From Ferrimonas sediminicola (lineage in GTDB: Bacteria; Pseudomonadota; Gammaproteobacteria; Enterobacterales; Shewanellaceae): a DNA stretch of 64,000 nt. The position numbers were made by a program, and so were the translations under genes. The stretch covers positions 1 through 64,000 of the forward strand of contig NZ_SWCI01000007.1 of assembly GCF_005116715.1 (NCBI RefSeq). The letters are read 5' to 3'. Under the pieces are notes generated by a model. It worked only from the letters and a program-made list of their open reading frames with translations, made no database searches and was not told where the DNA came from. Positions 56,359-64,000 of this stretch are shown here, piece after piece; within the stretch, counting starts at the first letter, position 1; every line of letters starts with the position of its first letter.

Positions 56359-56637
56359 ATGGCCCGAGCCTCGGCACGACACATCCTGGTCAAGACTGAA
56401 CAGGAAGCCCTGAAACTGAAGCAGATGATCGCCAAGGGGGCGGATTTCGGCCAGTTGGCCAAGAAGCACTCCCTGTGTCCCTCCAAGCGCCGTCAGGGAG
56501 ATCTGGGCGAGTTCGGCCCGGGACAGATGGTCAAGGCGTTCGACAACGTGGTGTTCAGGAAGCCGGTCCTGGAGGTTCACGGCCCGGTGAAGACCAAGTT
56601 TGGTTACCACCTGATCCAGACCCTCTACCGCAGCTGA
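56359..56637 (+). CDS. ppiC: Peptidyl-prolyl cis-trans isomerase C (parvulin)
   Basis: 92 residues, a stand-alone parvulin very like E. coli Ppi[61 protein letters not shown] and [16 protein letters not shown]. The HILV and GYH histidines of the active site are present. It speeds proline isomerisation in cytoplasmic proteins. It lies 49 bases after corA. Confidence 0.95.
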   Translation: MARASARHILVKTEQEALKLKQMIAKGADFGQLAKKHSLCPSKRRQGDLGEFGPGQMVKAFDNVVFRKPVLEVHGPVKTKFGYHLIQTLYRS

Positions 56638-56652
56638 CTCCGCCGCATGGCA

Positions 56653-56685
56653 CCAGGCCCGCCTCGATGGCGGGCCTGGTCGTTT
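56653..56685 (+). terminator. Terminator after ppiC
   Basis: An 11-base perfect stem CCAGGCCCGCC/GGCGGGCCTGG around TCGAT, followed by TCGTTT. The T-run is short, but the stem is very strong. Confidence 0.65.
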
Positions 56686-56802
56686 CGGCCCCCTGTGATT
56701 GCCCGGAATAAAGATCAGAACTGTGAACCCGGATCTGGATTTCGGCGAACAGTTGTACACATAATGCGGTCCTCATGATGGCGAAGAGGTAGGGGAAACC
56801 GC

Positions 56803-57132
56803 ATGAAAGTGAGTTGTGGCCAGTGTGGTCAGAGAGTACAGCTGTCCGATGTGATGTGCAGTGAGTGTCGTGCGGCTCTGCACCTGGAGGCCCTGGCGGG
56901 AGTGGATCCGCTGCTCAGCTCCAAGAGCCGTCGCCTGGCCGCCTGGCTGAGCCTGCTCCTGGGTGGCCTGGGAGTCCACAAGTTCTACCTGGGTCAGCCC
57001 CTTAAGGGCGGCCTCTACCTGGCGTTCAGTTGGACCCTGGTGCCCACCGCCCTCGGTGTCATGGAGGCGATGCGCACCTTCCGGATGAATACCCAGCAGT
57101 TCCAGTTCCGCCTGCGTCAGGCCGCCGGCTGA
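56803..57132 (+). CDS. TM2-domain protein with zinc-ribbon N-terminus
   Basis: 109 residues. The first 25 residues carry two CxxC pairs (CGQC, then CSEC), a small zinc ribbon. A TM2 domain follows: AAWLSLLLGGLGVHKFYLGQ, LKGGLYLAFSWTLVPTALGV, with the conserved G..G.H.FYLG turn. Its function is unknown. Its end overlaps the convergent saccharopine-dehydrogenase-like gene by 16 bases. Confidence 0.85.
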   Translation: MKVSCGQCGQRVQLSDVMCSECRAALHLEALAGVDPLLSSKSRRLAAWLSLLLGGLGVHKFYLGQPLKGGLYLAFSWTLVPTALGVMEAMRTFRMNTQQFQFRLRQAAG

Positions 57133-58199
57133 CTCGCCGCCTCCCGGGGACAGAGTTCGATGGTGCCGCTGCCGGGCAGCCGCTCCACCAACTGCCATCC
57201 CATCAGGGTTGAGGGGGTGTGATAGCCGGATACCTGCGGCCGGGACAGCAGGTATTCGGCGACCGCCAGGGCGCCGCTGACGGTGACATCATAGCCGTTG
57301 GCGGTGTGGACGCGTCCCTCCACATACTCCCCTCTGGCGTTGCGGACCTCGCCCCACACCCAGGTGGTGTGCCGCTGCCGCTGCCCATCGTCGGGTCCTT
57401 TGAGGGTGCGTCCGATGCGCTGCTTGAGCAGCCTTTGCACCCATGACCATCCCAATATGCCCCGGAACCAGTTGATCCGCTTGAGCTGGGTGATCTTGCG
57501 TGGCGACATGGGAATATACACCTCGATGTTGGCGATGCCGGTACTGTGCCAGGCGGTGGATACATCTCCCCAAGGGATGGCCACCGCCATCTTGGGCTCC
57601 TGGCCAAAGGCGATGGTACGGGTGTAGGCGGCCAGCGGGGTCGGGGTCAGCTTACCATTGCGTCGAACCATGCTCCCCTGGGGCAACGCTTCCACCGAGG
57701 TCTTGGCGGTACCGGGAGAGAAACCGGAGCGGCTGTCGAATCCCAGGGCCAGGTGGTTGGCATCGGGCAGGGCGGCCTTGAGACGGGCGGCCAGACAGTC
57801 GGTGGGAATCACATCAAACCCCACACCGGGGATCAGCACCACCCCGGCCTCACGAGCCCGGGCATCCAGAGCCGCGGCCCGCTCGAACACCCCAATTTCG
57901 CCGGTGATGTCCAGGTAGTGGCAGCCACAGCGGAGGCAGGCCTGCATCATCGGCTCCGCGGTGGCGGAGAAGGGTCCGGCGCAGTGCAGCACCAGGCACA
58001 TCCCGCTCAGGTCGTCGGAGCGGATCTGATCCAGCGAAAAGCTGCGGTACTCCAGTCCCAGCTCCTGGGCCAGCGGGCGCACCCGGTCGTCACTGCGGCC
58101 CGCCAGTATCGGTGTCAGGCCCCGTTTCACCGCCTCCCGGGCGACAAGCTCACCGGTGTAGCCATAGGCTCCGTAGATCATCCATTGAGAAGTGCTCAT
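57117..58199 (-). CDS. Saccharopine dehydrogenase-like oxidoreductase (trans-acting enoyl reductase type)
   Basis: 360 residues. The N-terminal Rossmann fold is WMIYGAYGYTGELVAREAVK, then GLTPILAGRSDDRVRPLA; further signatures are CLVLHCAGPFSATAEPMMQA, CHYLDITGEIGVFE and GVVLIPGVGFDVIPTDCLAA. This is the Sacchrp_dh_NADP group that includes the mycobacterial trans-acting enoyl reductase rather than true lysine-pathway enzymes. Its ATG directly follows the stop of the SDR gene, so the two form the left arm of the divergent lipid-type cluster. The substrate is probably an acyl compound, by context. Confidence 0.85.
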   Translation of the reverse strand: MSTSQWMIYGAYGYTGELVAREAVKRGLTPILAGRSDDRVRPLAQELGLEYRSFSLDQIRSDDLSGMCLVLHCAGPFSATAEPMMQACLRCGCHYLDITGEIGVFERAAALDARAREAGVVLIPGVGFDVIPTDCLAARLKAALPDANHLALGFDSRSGFSPGTAKTSVEALPQGSMVRRNGKLTPTPLAAYTRTIAFGQEPKMAVAIPWGDVSTAWHSTGIANIEVYIPMSPRKITQLKRINWFRGILGWSWVQRLLKQRIGRTLKGPDDGQRQRHTTWVWGEVRNARGEYVEGRVHTANGYDVTVSGALAVAEYLLSRPQVSGYHTPSTLMGWQLVERLPGSGTIELCPREAASQPAA

Positions 58200-58976
58200 C
58201 TAGGCTCCCTGCGCCTGGCGCAATATCAGGTTGAAGAAGTGCTCCGGCAGCCAGCGCTTAAGCCGCCAGGCCTGGCGGGACTTGCGATGGGGCAGGATCA
58301 GGAACTCGCCTCGGCGGGCCCGCTGGACAATGTAGTCAGCCACGTTTGCGGCGCTGAGTTCGGAGCGCGCCATCAGTTTGCCCGCCACCTTGGCCATATT
58401 CACCCCCTGGGGGTTGAGGGAGTCCAGCAGCGGACTGGGGAAGAAGGCGGGGCAGGCCACGTGGACGCCGATGTTGCGGCTGTGCCACTCCAGCCTCAGG
58501 GTTTCGCTGAGGCTGACCAGGGCGGCCTTGGAGACGTTGTAGGTGGCCATGGAGGGCGCGTTGGCCAGCGCCGCCATGGAGGCGATGTTCACCAGGTGGC
58601 CGCCCGGAACCATGGCGCCACTGACGGTGCGGCACAGGCGCACGGCCGCCATCAGGTTGATTTCCAGACAGCGCTGCCACTCGCTGTCCGGAAGCGACTC
58701 GAACCGGCCGCCGGAGGCGATGCCGGCATTGTTGAACACCCAGTCGAACCCGGGATGGTGCTCCTCCATCAGCGCCTGCAGGGCGTGAAAATAGCCGGTA
58801 TCGGTCAGGTCCCCGGCCAGGGTGAGGTGGTGCTCTCCCAGCCCCTCTTTCAGGGAGGCCAGGGCGGCGGCGTCCCTGTCCAGCAGCCACAGCCGGGCGC
58901 CCTGATCCTGACCCAGCCTCGCCAATTCACGTCCCAAACCGCCGGTGGCACCGGTGATCAGCCACTCCTTGTTCAT
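58200..58976 (-). CDS. Short-chain dehydrogenase/reductase (SDR)
   Basis: 258 residues of the classical SDR fold: cofactor loop ITGATGGLGRELA, NNAGIASGG, the catalytic Ser in LVNIASMAALANAPSMATYN and YNVSKAAL (Tyr and Lys). The C-terminal end (RRGEFLILPHRKSRQAWRLK, PEHFFNLI) is typical of SDRs in lipid-degradation clusters. ATG 58976 has AGGAGGT upstream. First gene of the left arm; a perfect palindrome lies 20 bases ahead of it. Confidence 0.9.
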   Translation of the reverse strand: MNKEWLITGATGGLGRELARLGQDQGARLWLLDRDAAALASLKEGLGEHHLTLAGDLTDTGYFHALQALMEEHHPGFDWVFNNAGIASGGRFESLPDSEWQRCLEINLMAAVRLCRTVSGAMVPGGHLVNIASMAALANAPSMATYNVSKAALVSLSETLRLEWHSRNIGVHVACPAFFPSPLLDSLNPQGVNMAKVAGKLMARSELSAANVADYIVQRARRGEFLILPHRKSRQAWRLKRWLPEHFFNLILRQAQGA

Positions 58977-58996
58977 CAGAGACCTCCTGGTAAAAA

Positions 58997-59008
58997 ACGA
59001 ACGTTCGT
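58997..59008. promoter_or_regulatory. TetR-type operator palindrome between the two arms
   Basis: ACGAACGTTCGT is a perfect 12-bp palindrome (14 with flanking A/T), followed by another TCGTT half. It sits between the SDR and histidine phosphatase starts, next to a TTGACG-N17-TAGGGT promoter candidate (59015-59043) for the right arm. A TetR gene lies in that arm. Confidence 0.7.
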
Positions 59009-59072
59009 TCGTTATTGACGATAAACTAAACAGCTTGTAGGGTGAAAACAAGTCTCATCATGGAAACTTCTC

Positions 59073-59744
59073 ATGGATCTCTACCTGTTACGTCATGGCC
59101 AGGCGATGTTCGGCAGCCCGGATTATGACCAGCTGAGCGACCTGGGACAGCGGCAGGCGCTCTGCCTGGGACGGGAGCTGGCGGGGTGGAACCTGGCCGA
59201 TGCCACCCTGGTGAGCGGCAGCCTGAGACGCCAGCGCCAGACCCTGGACGGCCTGTGTCAGGGCGGCGGTTTCCGACCGACCGACCGGCAGGACCCCGGC
59301 TTCAACGAGCTGGAGATCATGGAGCTGCTCCCCCGCTACTGGCCGGCAGCCTGCGACAGGCTGGGCCTGTCGATGACGCCGCGGCAAGCCACTCAGGATA
59401 TGCGCTACTTCCTGCCCCTGATGAGCGAAGCCCTGAGGATCTGGATCGCCGACTCCGGCCAGTGTCAGGGAGAGAACTTCAGCCAGTTCCGCCACCGGGT
59501 CCTGGAGGCCATCGCCGAGCACCATCAGGGCAACAAGCCCACCCTGGCGGTGACCAGTGGCGGTGTCATCAGCCTGGTGGCCGGGGAGGCGCTGGGTGCC
59601 CAAGCCTCTCATATGGCTGAGCTTATTCACCAGGTTAATAACTGTAGTATAACCCACCTGCGCTATGCCCGCGGCCAATGGCAACTGCAGGCGTTCAACG
59701 TCAATGGCCATCTGCGCCGTCAGGATATGCTGACTTGGAGGTAA
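59073..59744 (+). CDS. Histidine phosphatase family (phosphoglycerate mutase-like) protein
   Basis: 223 residues. The phosphohistidine motif LLRHGQA is at residues 5-11, followed by LSDLGQRQALCLGREL and LVSGSLRRQRQTLDGLCQG. The second active-site region is LAVTSGGVISLVAGEAL, where the usual His of the family's VTHGG is replaced by Ser (VTSGG), as in some SixA/PGM-like members. The gene leads the right arm and ends one base before the acyl-CoA dehydrogenase. Role in the pathway unknown; removal of a phosphate added by the APH kinase is one idea. Confidence 0.85.
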   Translation: MDLYLLRHGQAMFGSPDYDQLSDLGQRQALCLGRELAGWNLADATLVSGSLRRQRQTLDGLCQGGGFRPTDRQDPGFNELEIMELLPRYWPAACDRLGLSMTPRQATQDMRYFLPLMSEALRIWIADSGQCQGENFSQFRHRVLEAIAEHHQGNKPTLAVTSGGVISLVAGEALGAQASHMAELIHQVNNCSITHLRYARGQWQLQAFNVNGHLRRQDMLTWR

Positions 59745-59745
59745 T

Positions 59746-60936
59746 ATGGATTTTGCCCTCTCCCCTGGCCTGAAGGCCGCCTGTGATGAAACCTCCTGCC
59801 TGATCCGGGAGCAATTGCTCCCCCTGGAGCCGCTGCTGCTGGGCCACGACTACGCCACCCTGATGGGGGAGCTGGAGGAGGTGCGCCAGAGCGTTCGTGA
59901 ACTGGGGCTGTGGGCGCCCCACCTGCCCACCGAGCTGGGAGGGATGGGGCTGTCGCTGCTGGAGTTTGCCCAGATGGCGGAGATCCTCGGCTACTCCCCC
60001 CTGGGCCACTTCGCCTTCGGCTGCCAGGCACCGGATGCGGGCAACGCCGAGCTGCTGCTGCACTGCGGCACCCTGGAGCAGCGGCAGAGGTACCTGCAAC
60101 CCCTGGCCAAGGGGGAGATCCGCAGCTGCTTCGCCATGACCGAACGTCAGCTGGCCGGCTCCAACCCGCTGATGATGAACAGCGAGGCGGAGTTTGACGG
60201 CGAGCAGTGGCACCTGAATGCCCACAAGTGGTTTACCACCGCCGCCGAGGGCGCCGATTTTGCCATCGTCATGGCCAAGACCAACCCGGACGCGGCGCCC
60301 CACCAGCAGGCGTCCATGCTGCTGGTGCCCATGGACGCCCCCGGGGTCAGCCGCCTGCGCAACATCTCGGTGATGGGCGGGGAGGGGCACGGCCCCTTCA
60401 GCCATGCCGAGATGCTGTTCGATGACGTCAAGCTGCCCGCCGATGCCCTGCTGGGCCGTCCCGGCCAGGGGTTTGCCCTGGCCCAGGCCAGGCTTGGGCC
60501 CGGCAGGATCCACCACTGCATGCGCTGGCTGGGGCTGGCGCAGCGGGCGCTGGATGAAACCATCGGCTACCTCAACCAGAGAGCGATCACCGGCCAGAAG
60601 ACCCTGGGTGAGCAGCCCCTGGCCCAGGGGATGTTGGCGGAAGCCGCCGCCGCCCATCGCGCCGCCCGCTGGTTTGTGCTGCACACTGCCTGGGAGGTGG
60701 ACCGGGAGGATTTCGCCACGGTGCGGGCGGAGATCGCCATGATCAAGTTCCACACCGCCCGGATGCTGCAGCAGGTGGTGGACACCGCGGTTCAGCTCCA
60801 CGGGGGCCTGGGGGTGACCGACGACACCATCCTCGCCTTCCTCTACCGGGAGGAGCGGGCGGCACGGATCTACGATGGCCCCGACGAAGTGCATAAACTG
60901 GCGGCGGCCAAGCAACTGCTCAGGGCACACCGATGA
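59746..60936 (+). CDS. Acyl-CoA dehydrogenase family protein (ACAD10/11- or LvaC-like)
   Basis: 396 residues with the flavin acyl-CoA dehydrogenase layout. An N-terminal helical domain includes LREL..WAPHLPTELGGMGL. The flavin/substrate strand region includes CFAMTERQLAGSNPLMM and HLNAHKWFTTAAEGADFAIV. The C-terminal part includes VQLHGGLGVTDDTILAFLYR and EERAARIYDGPDEVH. The segment GLFR-type sequence and the partner APH kinase suggest the ACAD10/ACAD11/LvaC branch. GGAGG precedes the ATG. It overlaps the next gene by four bases. Confidence 0.9.
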   Translation: MDFALSPGLKAACDETSCLIREQLLPLEPLLLGHDYATLMGELEEVRQSVRELGLWAPHLPTELGGMGLSLLEFAQMAEILGYSPLGHFAFGCQAPDAGNAELLLHCGTLEQRQRYLQPLAKGEIRSCFAMTERQLAGSNPLMMNSEAEFDGEQWHLNAHKWFTTAAEGADFAIVMAKTNPDAAPHQQASMLLVPMDAPGVSRLRNISVMGGEGHGPFSHAEMLFDDVKLPADALLGRPGQGFALAQARLGPGRIHHCMRWLGLAQRALDETIGYLNQRAITGQKTLGEQPLAQGMLAEAAAAHRAARWFVLHTAWEVDREDFATVRAEIAMIKFHTARMLQQVVDTAVQLHGGLGVTDDTILAFLYREERAARIYDGPDEVHKLAAAKQLLRAHR

Positions 60937-61640
60937 GTGAGATGGCCGCATCCCTGTCACAGTTCCAACTGCAACTGGGGTGGCAGCCAGATCGCCTCTG
61001 GCACAGCTTCCGGGAGCATTGCCTGCCCCACCTGGCGCAGAAGAATCCCATACGTACCGAGGCCAGGCTGGAAGCGATCATCGGGGCCACCTTTGAGCTG
61101 GCCAATCTCAAAGGTTTTCACGCCATGACCCTGCGCCAACTCAGCGACGCCAGCGGCCTCAGCCTGGGGGGACTCTACGGCTATTTTCCCAGCAAGGAGG
61201 CACTGGCCGCCTCCATTCACCGCTTTATCCGGGTGCAGTTCGAGCAGGTGCTGATGCCGATGATCAAGGACCTGGCCGATGGCCAGCAGCTGCAGGCCAT
61301 CTGCCGTTATCACCTCTACCTGAGCGAGCTGATGCAGCCCTGGTTCTACTTCACCTTTATGGAAGCCCGCCACCAGAGTGAGGCGCTGCGCCGGGAGGCC
61401 CTGGCGCTGAGTGAACAGGTGGACCGAGAGCTGCAGCGAGGCCTGTCGCTGCAGGGCCAGGTGGATCAGCCGGTGATCGCCGTGGGCCTCCTCAAGCACC
61501 TGTTGCAGGGGTGGTACCTGAGGCGCAGCCATTTTCGCAAGGCGGGGATCGGGGTGGACGCCTACACCGACTACCTGCTCGACCGCATCCAGATCTTGTG
61601 TCACGGAGAGACCAGCAATGACCCAACCTCTCGAGCTTGA
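60933..61640 (+). CDS. TetR-family regulator within the acyl-CoA dehydrogenase operon
   Basis: 235 residues. The helix-turn-helix reads EAIIGATFELANLKGFHAMT, then LRQLSDASGLSLGGLYGYFP at about residues 46-90, preceded by an unusually long N-terminal extension of about 35 residues (SQFQLQLGWQPDRLWHSFRE). The ligand domain includes YHLYLSELMQPWFYFTFMEA. It overlaps the dehydrogenase by ATGA and the fusion gene by 23 bases, so it is co-translated with the genes it probably represses through the ACGAACGTTCGT site. An acyl-CoA is the likely inducer. Confidence 0.87.
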   Translation: MSEMAASLSQFQLQLGWQPDRLWHSFREHCLPHLAQKNPIRTEARLEAIIGATFELANLKGFHAMTLRQLSDASGLSLGGLYGYFPSKEALAASIHRFIRVQFEQVLMPMIKDLADGQQLQAICRYHLYLSELMQPWFYFTFMEARHQSEALRREALALSEQVDRELQRGLSLQGQVDQPVIAVGLLKHLLQGWYLRRSHFRKAGIGVDAYTDYLLDRIQILCHGETSNDPTSRA

Positions 61641-63444
61641 AGCCCTGCGCCACTACCTGGCGCGGAATCTGCCCCAGCTGGGCGAACTGGCCTCTGTCAC
61701 CCCGTTTGAGGGGGGGGCGTCCAACCTCAGCTTTAAGCTGGAGTGCGCCGAGCGGACCCTGGTGCTGAGGATGCCCCCGCCTGGGACCAAGGCGGCCACC
61801 GCCCACGACATGGCCAGGGAGGCGCGGATGCTGACCGCGGTGGCCAAGGCGTTCCCCCTGGTGCCCGAGGTGCTGCACTGCTGCACCGACGAACAGGTGC
61901 TGGGCTGTCCCTTCTTCCTGATGAGTTACGAGCCCGGCCTGATCCTCAGGCGCAGCCTGCCGGACACCCTGGGCCTGGCCCGCAGCCAGGCCGATGCCCT
62001 GTGCCGCAACCTGGTGGATACCCTGGTGAAGCTGCACAGCCTGGCGGTGGACACGCCGCCGTTGTCGGAACTGGGCAGGCCGCTGGGTTATGTGGAGCGT
62101 CAGGTGTCCGGGTGGAGCCAGCGCTACCGTCAGGCGATCACCCCGGGGGCCCGCAGCGGGGAGCGGGTGATGAGGTGGTTGGCCGAGAACCAGCCGCTGG
62201 AATCCGGCCAGGCGGTGATCCACAACGACTTCAAATTCGATAACCTGGTGCTCAACCCGGCCGACCCCACCGAGATCCGCGCCGTGCTGGACTGGGAGAT
62301 GGCCACCCTGGGTGACCCGCTGATGGACCTGGGGTGCGCCATGGCCTACTGGGTGGAGGCGGGGGACCCGCCCCAGATGAAGATGCTGCGGCAGATGCCC
62401 ACCCACCTGCCGGGGATGTGGACCCGCCGCCAACTGGTGGCCTACTACGGTGAGAGGAGTGGGCTGGATGTCAGCGGCTTTGCCTACTACTACGTCTTTG
62501 GCCTGTTCCGCCTGGCGGTGATCGTTCAGCAGATCTGGTATCGCTACGTGGAGGGCAGTCGCAAACATCCCGCCTTCGCCCGTTTCGGCGAGATGGCGGC
62601 AATACTGATGGACCGGGCAGCGGCGGAGATCGACGAGGTGGAGCAGGTGGCCGGCCGGCCGGCGCTGCTGCAGAAGCTGGAGGGCAGTGGCCTGCTCTCC
62701 CTCGACGGACGGGTGGCCCTGATCACCGGCGCCAGCCGGGGGATCGGCGAGGCGGTCGCCCGGCTCTATGCCGCCCACGGGGCGCGGGTGATCCTCTCCA
62801 GCCGGGACGCCGACGCCCTGGAACGGGTGGCGGCGGAGATTCGCGACCGGGGCGGGGACGCCTGTGCCATCGCCTGCCATGGCGGCGATCCCGAACAGAT
62901 GCAGCGGCTGTTTGAGCGCATCGACACCGACTATGGCCGGCTGGATATTCTGGTGAACAACGCCGCTGCCAACCCCTACTTCGGCCACATCCTGGATACT
63001 CCCGCCGAGGCGGTGGCCAAGACGGTGCAGGTGAACCTGGCCGGCTACTTCCTGTTCGCCCAGATGGCGGGGCAGCGGATGCGGGAGCAGGGGGGGGGGG
63101 TGATCCTCAACACCGCCTCGGTCAATGGCCGCTCCCCGGCGCCGGGCCAGGGGATCTACTCCATCACCAAGGCGGCGGTCAACAGCATGACCGCGGCGTT
63201 TGCCAAGGAGTGCGCCTGCTACAACATCCGGGTCAACGCGGTGCTGCCCGGGCTGACGAAAACCAAGTTCGCTTCGGCTCTTACCGACAACCCGGCCCTG
63301 CTCAAGCAGATCCTGGGGCTGATTCCCCAGGGCCGGGTGGCCCAACCGGTGGAGATCGCCCCCGCCTTCCTGTTCCTGGCGTCGGACGCGGCGGCGTACA
63401 TCACCGGCATCGAGTTGCCGGTGGACGGCGGTTACCTGGCGTGA
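61618..63444 (+). CDS. Fusion: APH-type kinase domain plus SDR oxidoreductase
   Basis: 608 residues. Residues about 1-345 form an aminoglycoside-phosphotransferase-like kinase of the ACAD10/11 and LvaA type (VTPFEGGASNLSFKLECAER, HNDFKFDNLVLNPADPTEIR, LDWEMATLGDPLMDLGCAMA). The HND and DWE motifs hold the catalytic and metal Asp. Residues about 352-608 are a complete SDR (LITGASRGIGEAVARLYAAH, NNAAANPYFGHILD, YSITKAAVNSMTAAFAKECA, ending ITGIELPVDGGYLA). The two activities are usually encoded by separate adjacent genes; here they are one frame with no stop or ribosome binding site at the junction. Likely acts on hydroxyacyl-CoA substrates. Confidence 0.9.
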   Translation: MTQPLELEALRHYLARNLPQLGELASVTPFEGGASNLSFKLECAERTLVLRMPPPGTKAATAHDMAREARMLTAVAKAFPLVPEVLHCCTDEQVLGCPFFLMSYEPGLILRRSLPDTLGLARSQADALCRNLVDTLVKLHSLAVDTPPLSELGRPLGYVERQVSGWSQRYRQAITPGARSGERVMRWLAENQPLESGQAVIHNDFKFDNLVLNPADPTEIRAVLDWEMATLGDPLMDLGCAMAYWVEAGDPPQMKMLRQMPTHLPGMWTRRQLVAYYGERSGLDVSGFAYYYVFGLFRLAVIVQQIWYRYVEGSRKHPAFARFGEMAAILMDRAAAEIDEVEQVAGRPALLQKLEGSGLLSLDGRVALITGASRGIGEAVARLYAAHGARVILSSRDADALERVAAEIRDRGGDACAIACHGGDPEQMQRLFERIDTDYGRLDILVNNAAANPYFGHILDTPAEAVAKTVQVNLAGYFLFAQMAGQRMREQGGGVILNTASVNGRSPAPGQGIYSITKAAVNSMTAAFAKECACYNIRVNAVLPGLTKTKFASALTDNPALLKQILGLIPQGRVAQPVEIAPAFLFLASDAAAYITGIELPVDGGYLA

Positions 63445-63493
63445 TCGGAACGACGGTCCGGGGCGTGATCGATAGTTTAGAAGGGAGAGAGTG

Positions 63494-64000
63494 ATGACGC
63501 GGATAATCCTGATGGCACTGCTGCTGGTCACCGGCTGCACCTCTGCACCCGAGGGGGTCGAGCCGGTTCGGTCGTTCGAACTGGAGCGCTACCTGGGGAC
63601 CTGGTACGAGGTGGCCCGGCTGGATCACAGCTTCGAGCGTGGTCTTAGAGACGTGACCGCAGACTACTCGATGCGCGAGGATGGCGGCATCCATGTGATT
63701 AACCGCGGGGTTCGTGAAGACACCGGTGAGGTCAGTGAAGCCATCGGTCGGGCCTATCCCGTGGGCCAACCCAGTGTGGCCCACCTGAAGGTCTCCTTCT
63801 TTGGCCCTTTCTTCGGCGCCTATGTGGTGTTCGAGCTGGATGCGGAGTACCGATATGCCTTTGTCAGTGGCCCGAACCGAGACTACCTGTGGCTGCTGGC
63901 GCGCACCCCCCAGGTTTCCGAGGCGGTGATGACGCGGTTCCGGCAGCGGGCCACCGAACTGGGGTTTCGGCTCGACGGGCTGATCGTCAACAGCGACGGA
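63494..64000 (+). CDS. blc: Bacterial lipocalin (Blc-type) lipoprotein, 3' end outside window
   Basis: 169 codons are visible with no stop before the window edge. The lipobox ALLLVTGC predicts outer-membrane lipidation. The lipocalin signature is clear: LERYLGTWYEVARLDHSFER, GLRDVTADYSMREDGGIHVI, the third strand LKVSFFGPFFGAYVVFELD and YAFVSGPNRDYLWLLARTP. E. coli Blc is about 177 residues, so only a few residues are missing. It binds fatty acids or lysophospholipids. AAGGGAGAGA precedes ATG 63494. It follows the APH-SDR fusion after 49 bases and may be linked to lipid handling. Confidence 0.9.
   Translation, partial: MTRIILMALLLVTGCTSAPEGVEPVRSFELERYLGTWYEVARLDHSFERGLRDVTADYSMREDGGIHVINRGVREDTGEVSEAIGRAYPVGQPSVAHLKVSFFGPFFGAYVVFELDAEYRYAFVSGPNRDYLWLLARTPQVSEAVMTRFRQRATELGFRLDGLIVNSDG

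Noticed and set aside
61492-63540. 682-codon minus-strand frame over the APH-SDR fusion
   Set aside because: Shadow frame. The plus strand shows two complete enzyme domains and normal third-position bias.

Overview
The window is about 61% GC and chromosomal. It most resembles a marine gammaproteobacterium of the Alteromonadales, Ferrimonas- or Shewanella-like. This is an inference from three things: the conserved block mltD-gloB-yafS-like-rnhA/dnaQ, the families TIGR03503, TIGR02450, DUF2860 and HPP, and gamma-type RraA, Asd, PpiC, CorA and DgkA. There is no rRNA, prophage or CRISPR array. The only mobile DNA is the last end of an IS3-family element at the left edge, sitting in a broken RDD-family gene.

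Layout. 1-5984: IS end, then small or poorly known genes (DUF4344 peptidase-like, DUF3592, VOC, cytochrome P460), a TetR/HPP divergent pair with two perfect operators, and an isochorismatase-like hydrolase. 5992-11915: PPK2, HAD-IIA phosphatase, DUF1097 membrane protein, RsuA-type pseudouridine synthase, a three-repeat lipoprotein and a LuxR-type regulator. 12123-18317: a minus-strand heavy-metal RND efflux operon (His-rich leader protein, TolC-like, adaptor, pump). 18530-27213: signalling block with a DUF2860 outer-membrane protein, a 1561-residue BvgS-like hybrid kinase coupled to an RpfG-like HD-GYP regulator, and a second, OmpR-type two-component pair. 27344-33889: two GNAT acetyltransferases, gamma-glutamyltransferase, a candidate small RNA, DgkA with an LtaS/OpgB-like phosphotransferase, and a DUF364 protein.

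34164-34830: a tRNA-Ser(GGA) transcription unit. Two intact genes are separated by 113-bp tandem repeats, each carrying a copy of the tRNA 5' end. 34936-40404: TIGR02450, RraA, AsmA, a BsuPI-like lipoprotein and a NatAB-type ABC exporter. 40447-47431: MltD, a small OMP, GloB, methyltransferase, RNase HI, DnaQ, TIGR03503. 47453-50348: HD-GYP protein and two small unknown genes. Between the HD-GYP gene and the first unknown gene lie two tandem terminator hairpins that display the same anti-Shine-Dalgarno-like loop. 50871-57132: TDT transporter with LysR regulator, a frameshifted unknown gene, Asd, CorA, PpiC and TM2 protein.

57117-63444: two divergent arms around a perfect ACGAACGTTCGT palindrome: saccharopine-dehydrogenase-like and SDR genes on one side; a histidine phosphatase, acyl-CoA dehydrogenase, TetR regulator and an APH kinase-SDR fusion on the other. 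The kinase plus acyl-CoA dehydrogenase pairing resembles the LvaA/LvaC and ACAD10/ACAD11 logic for 4-hydroxyacyl-CoA breakdown. The window ends inside a lipocalin (Blc-type) gene.

The items I consider least explained by known annotation are the tRNA-Ser repeat array, the twin anti-SD terminator hairpins, the structured RNA ahead of dgkA, and the APH-SDR fusion cluster.
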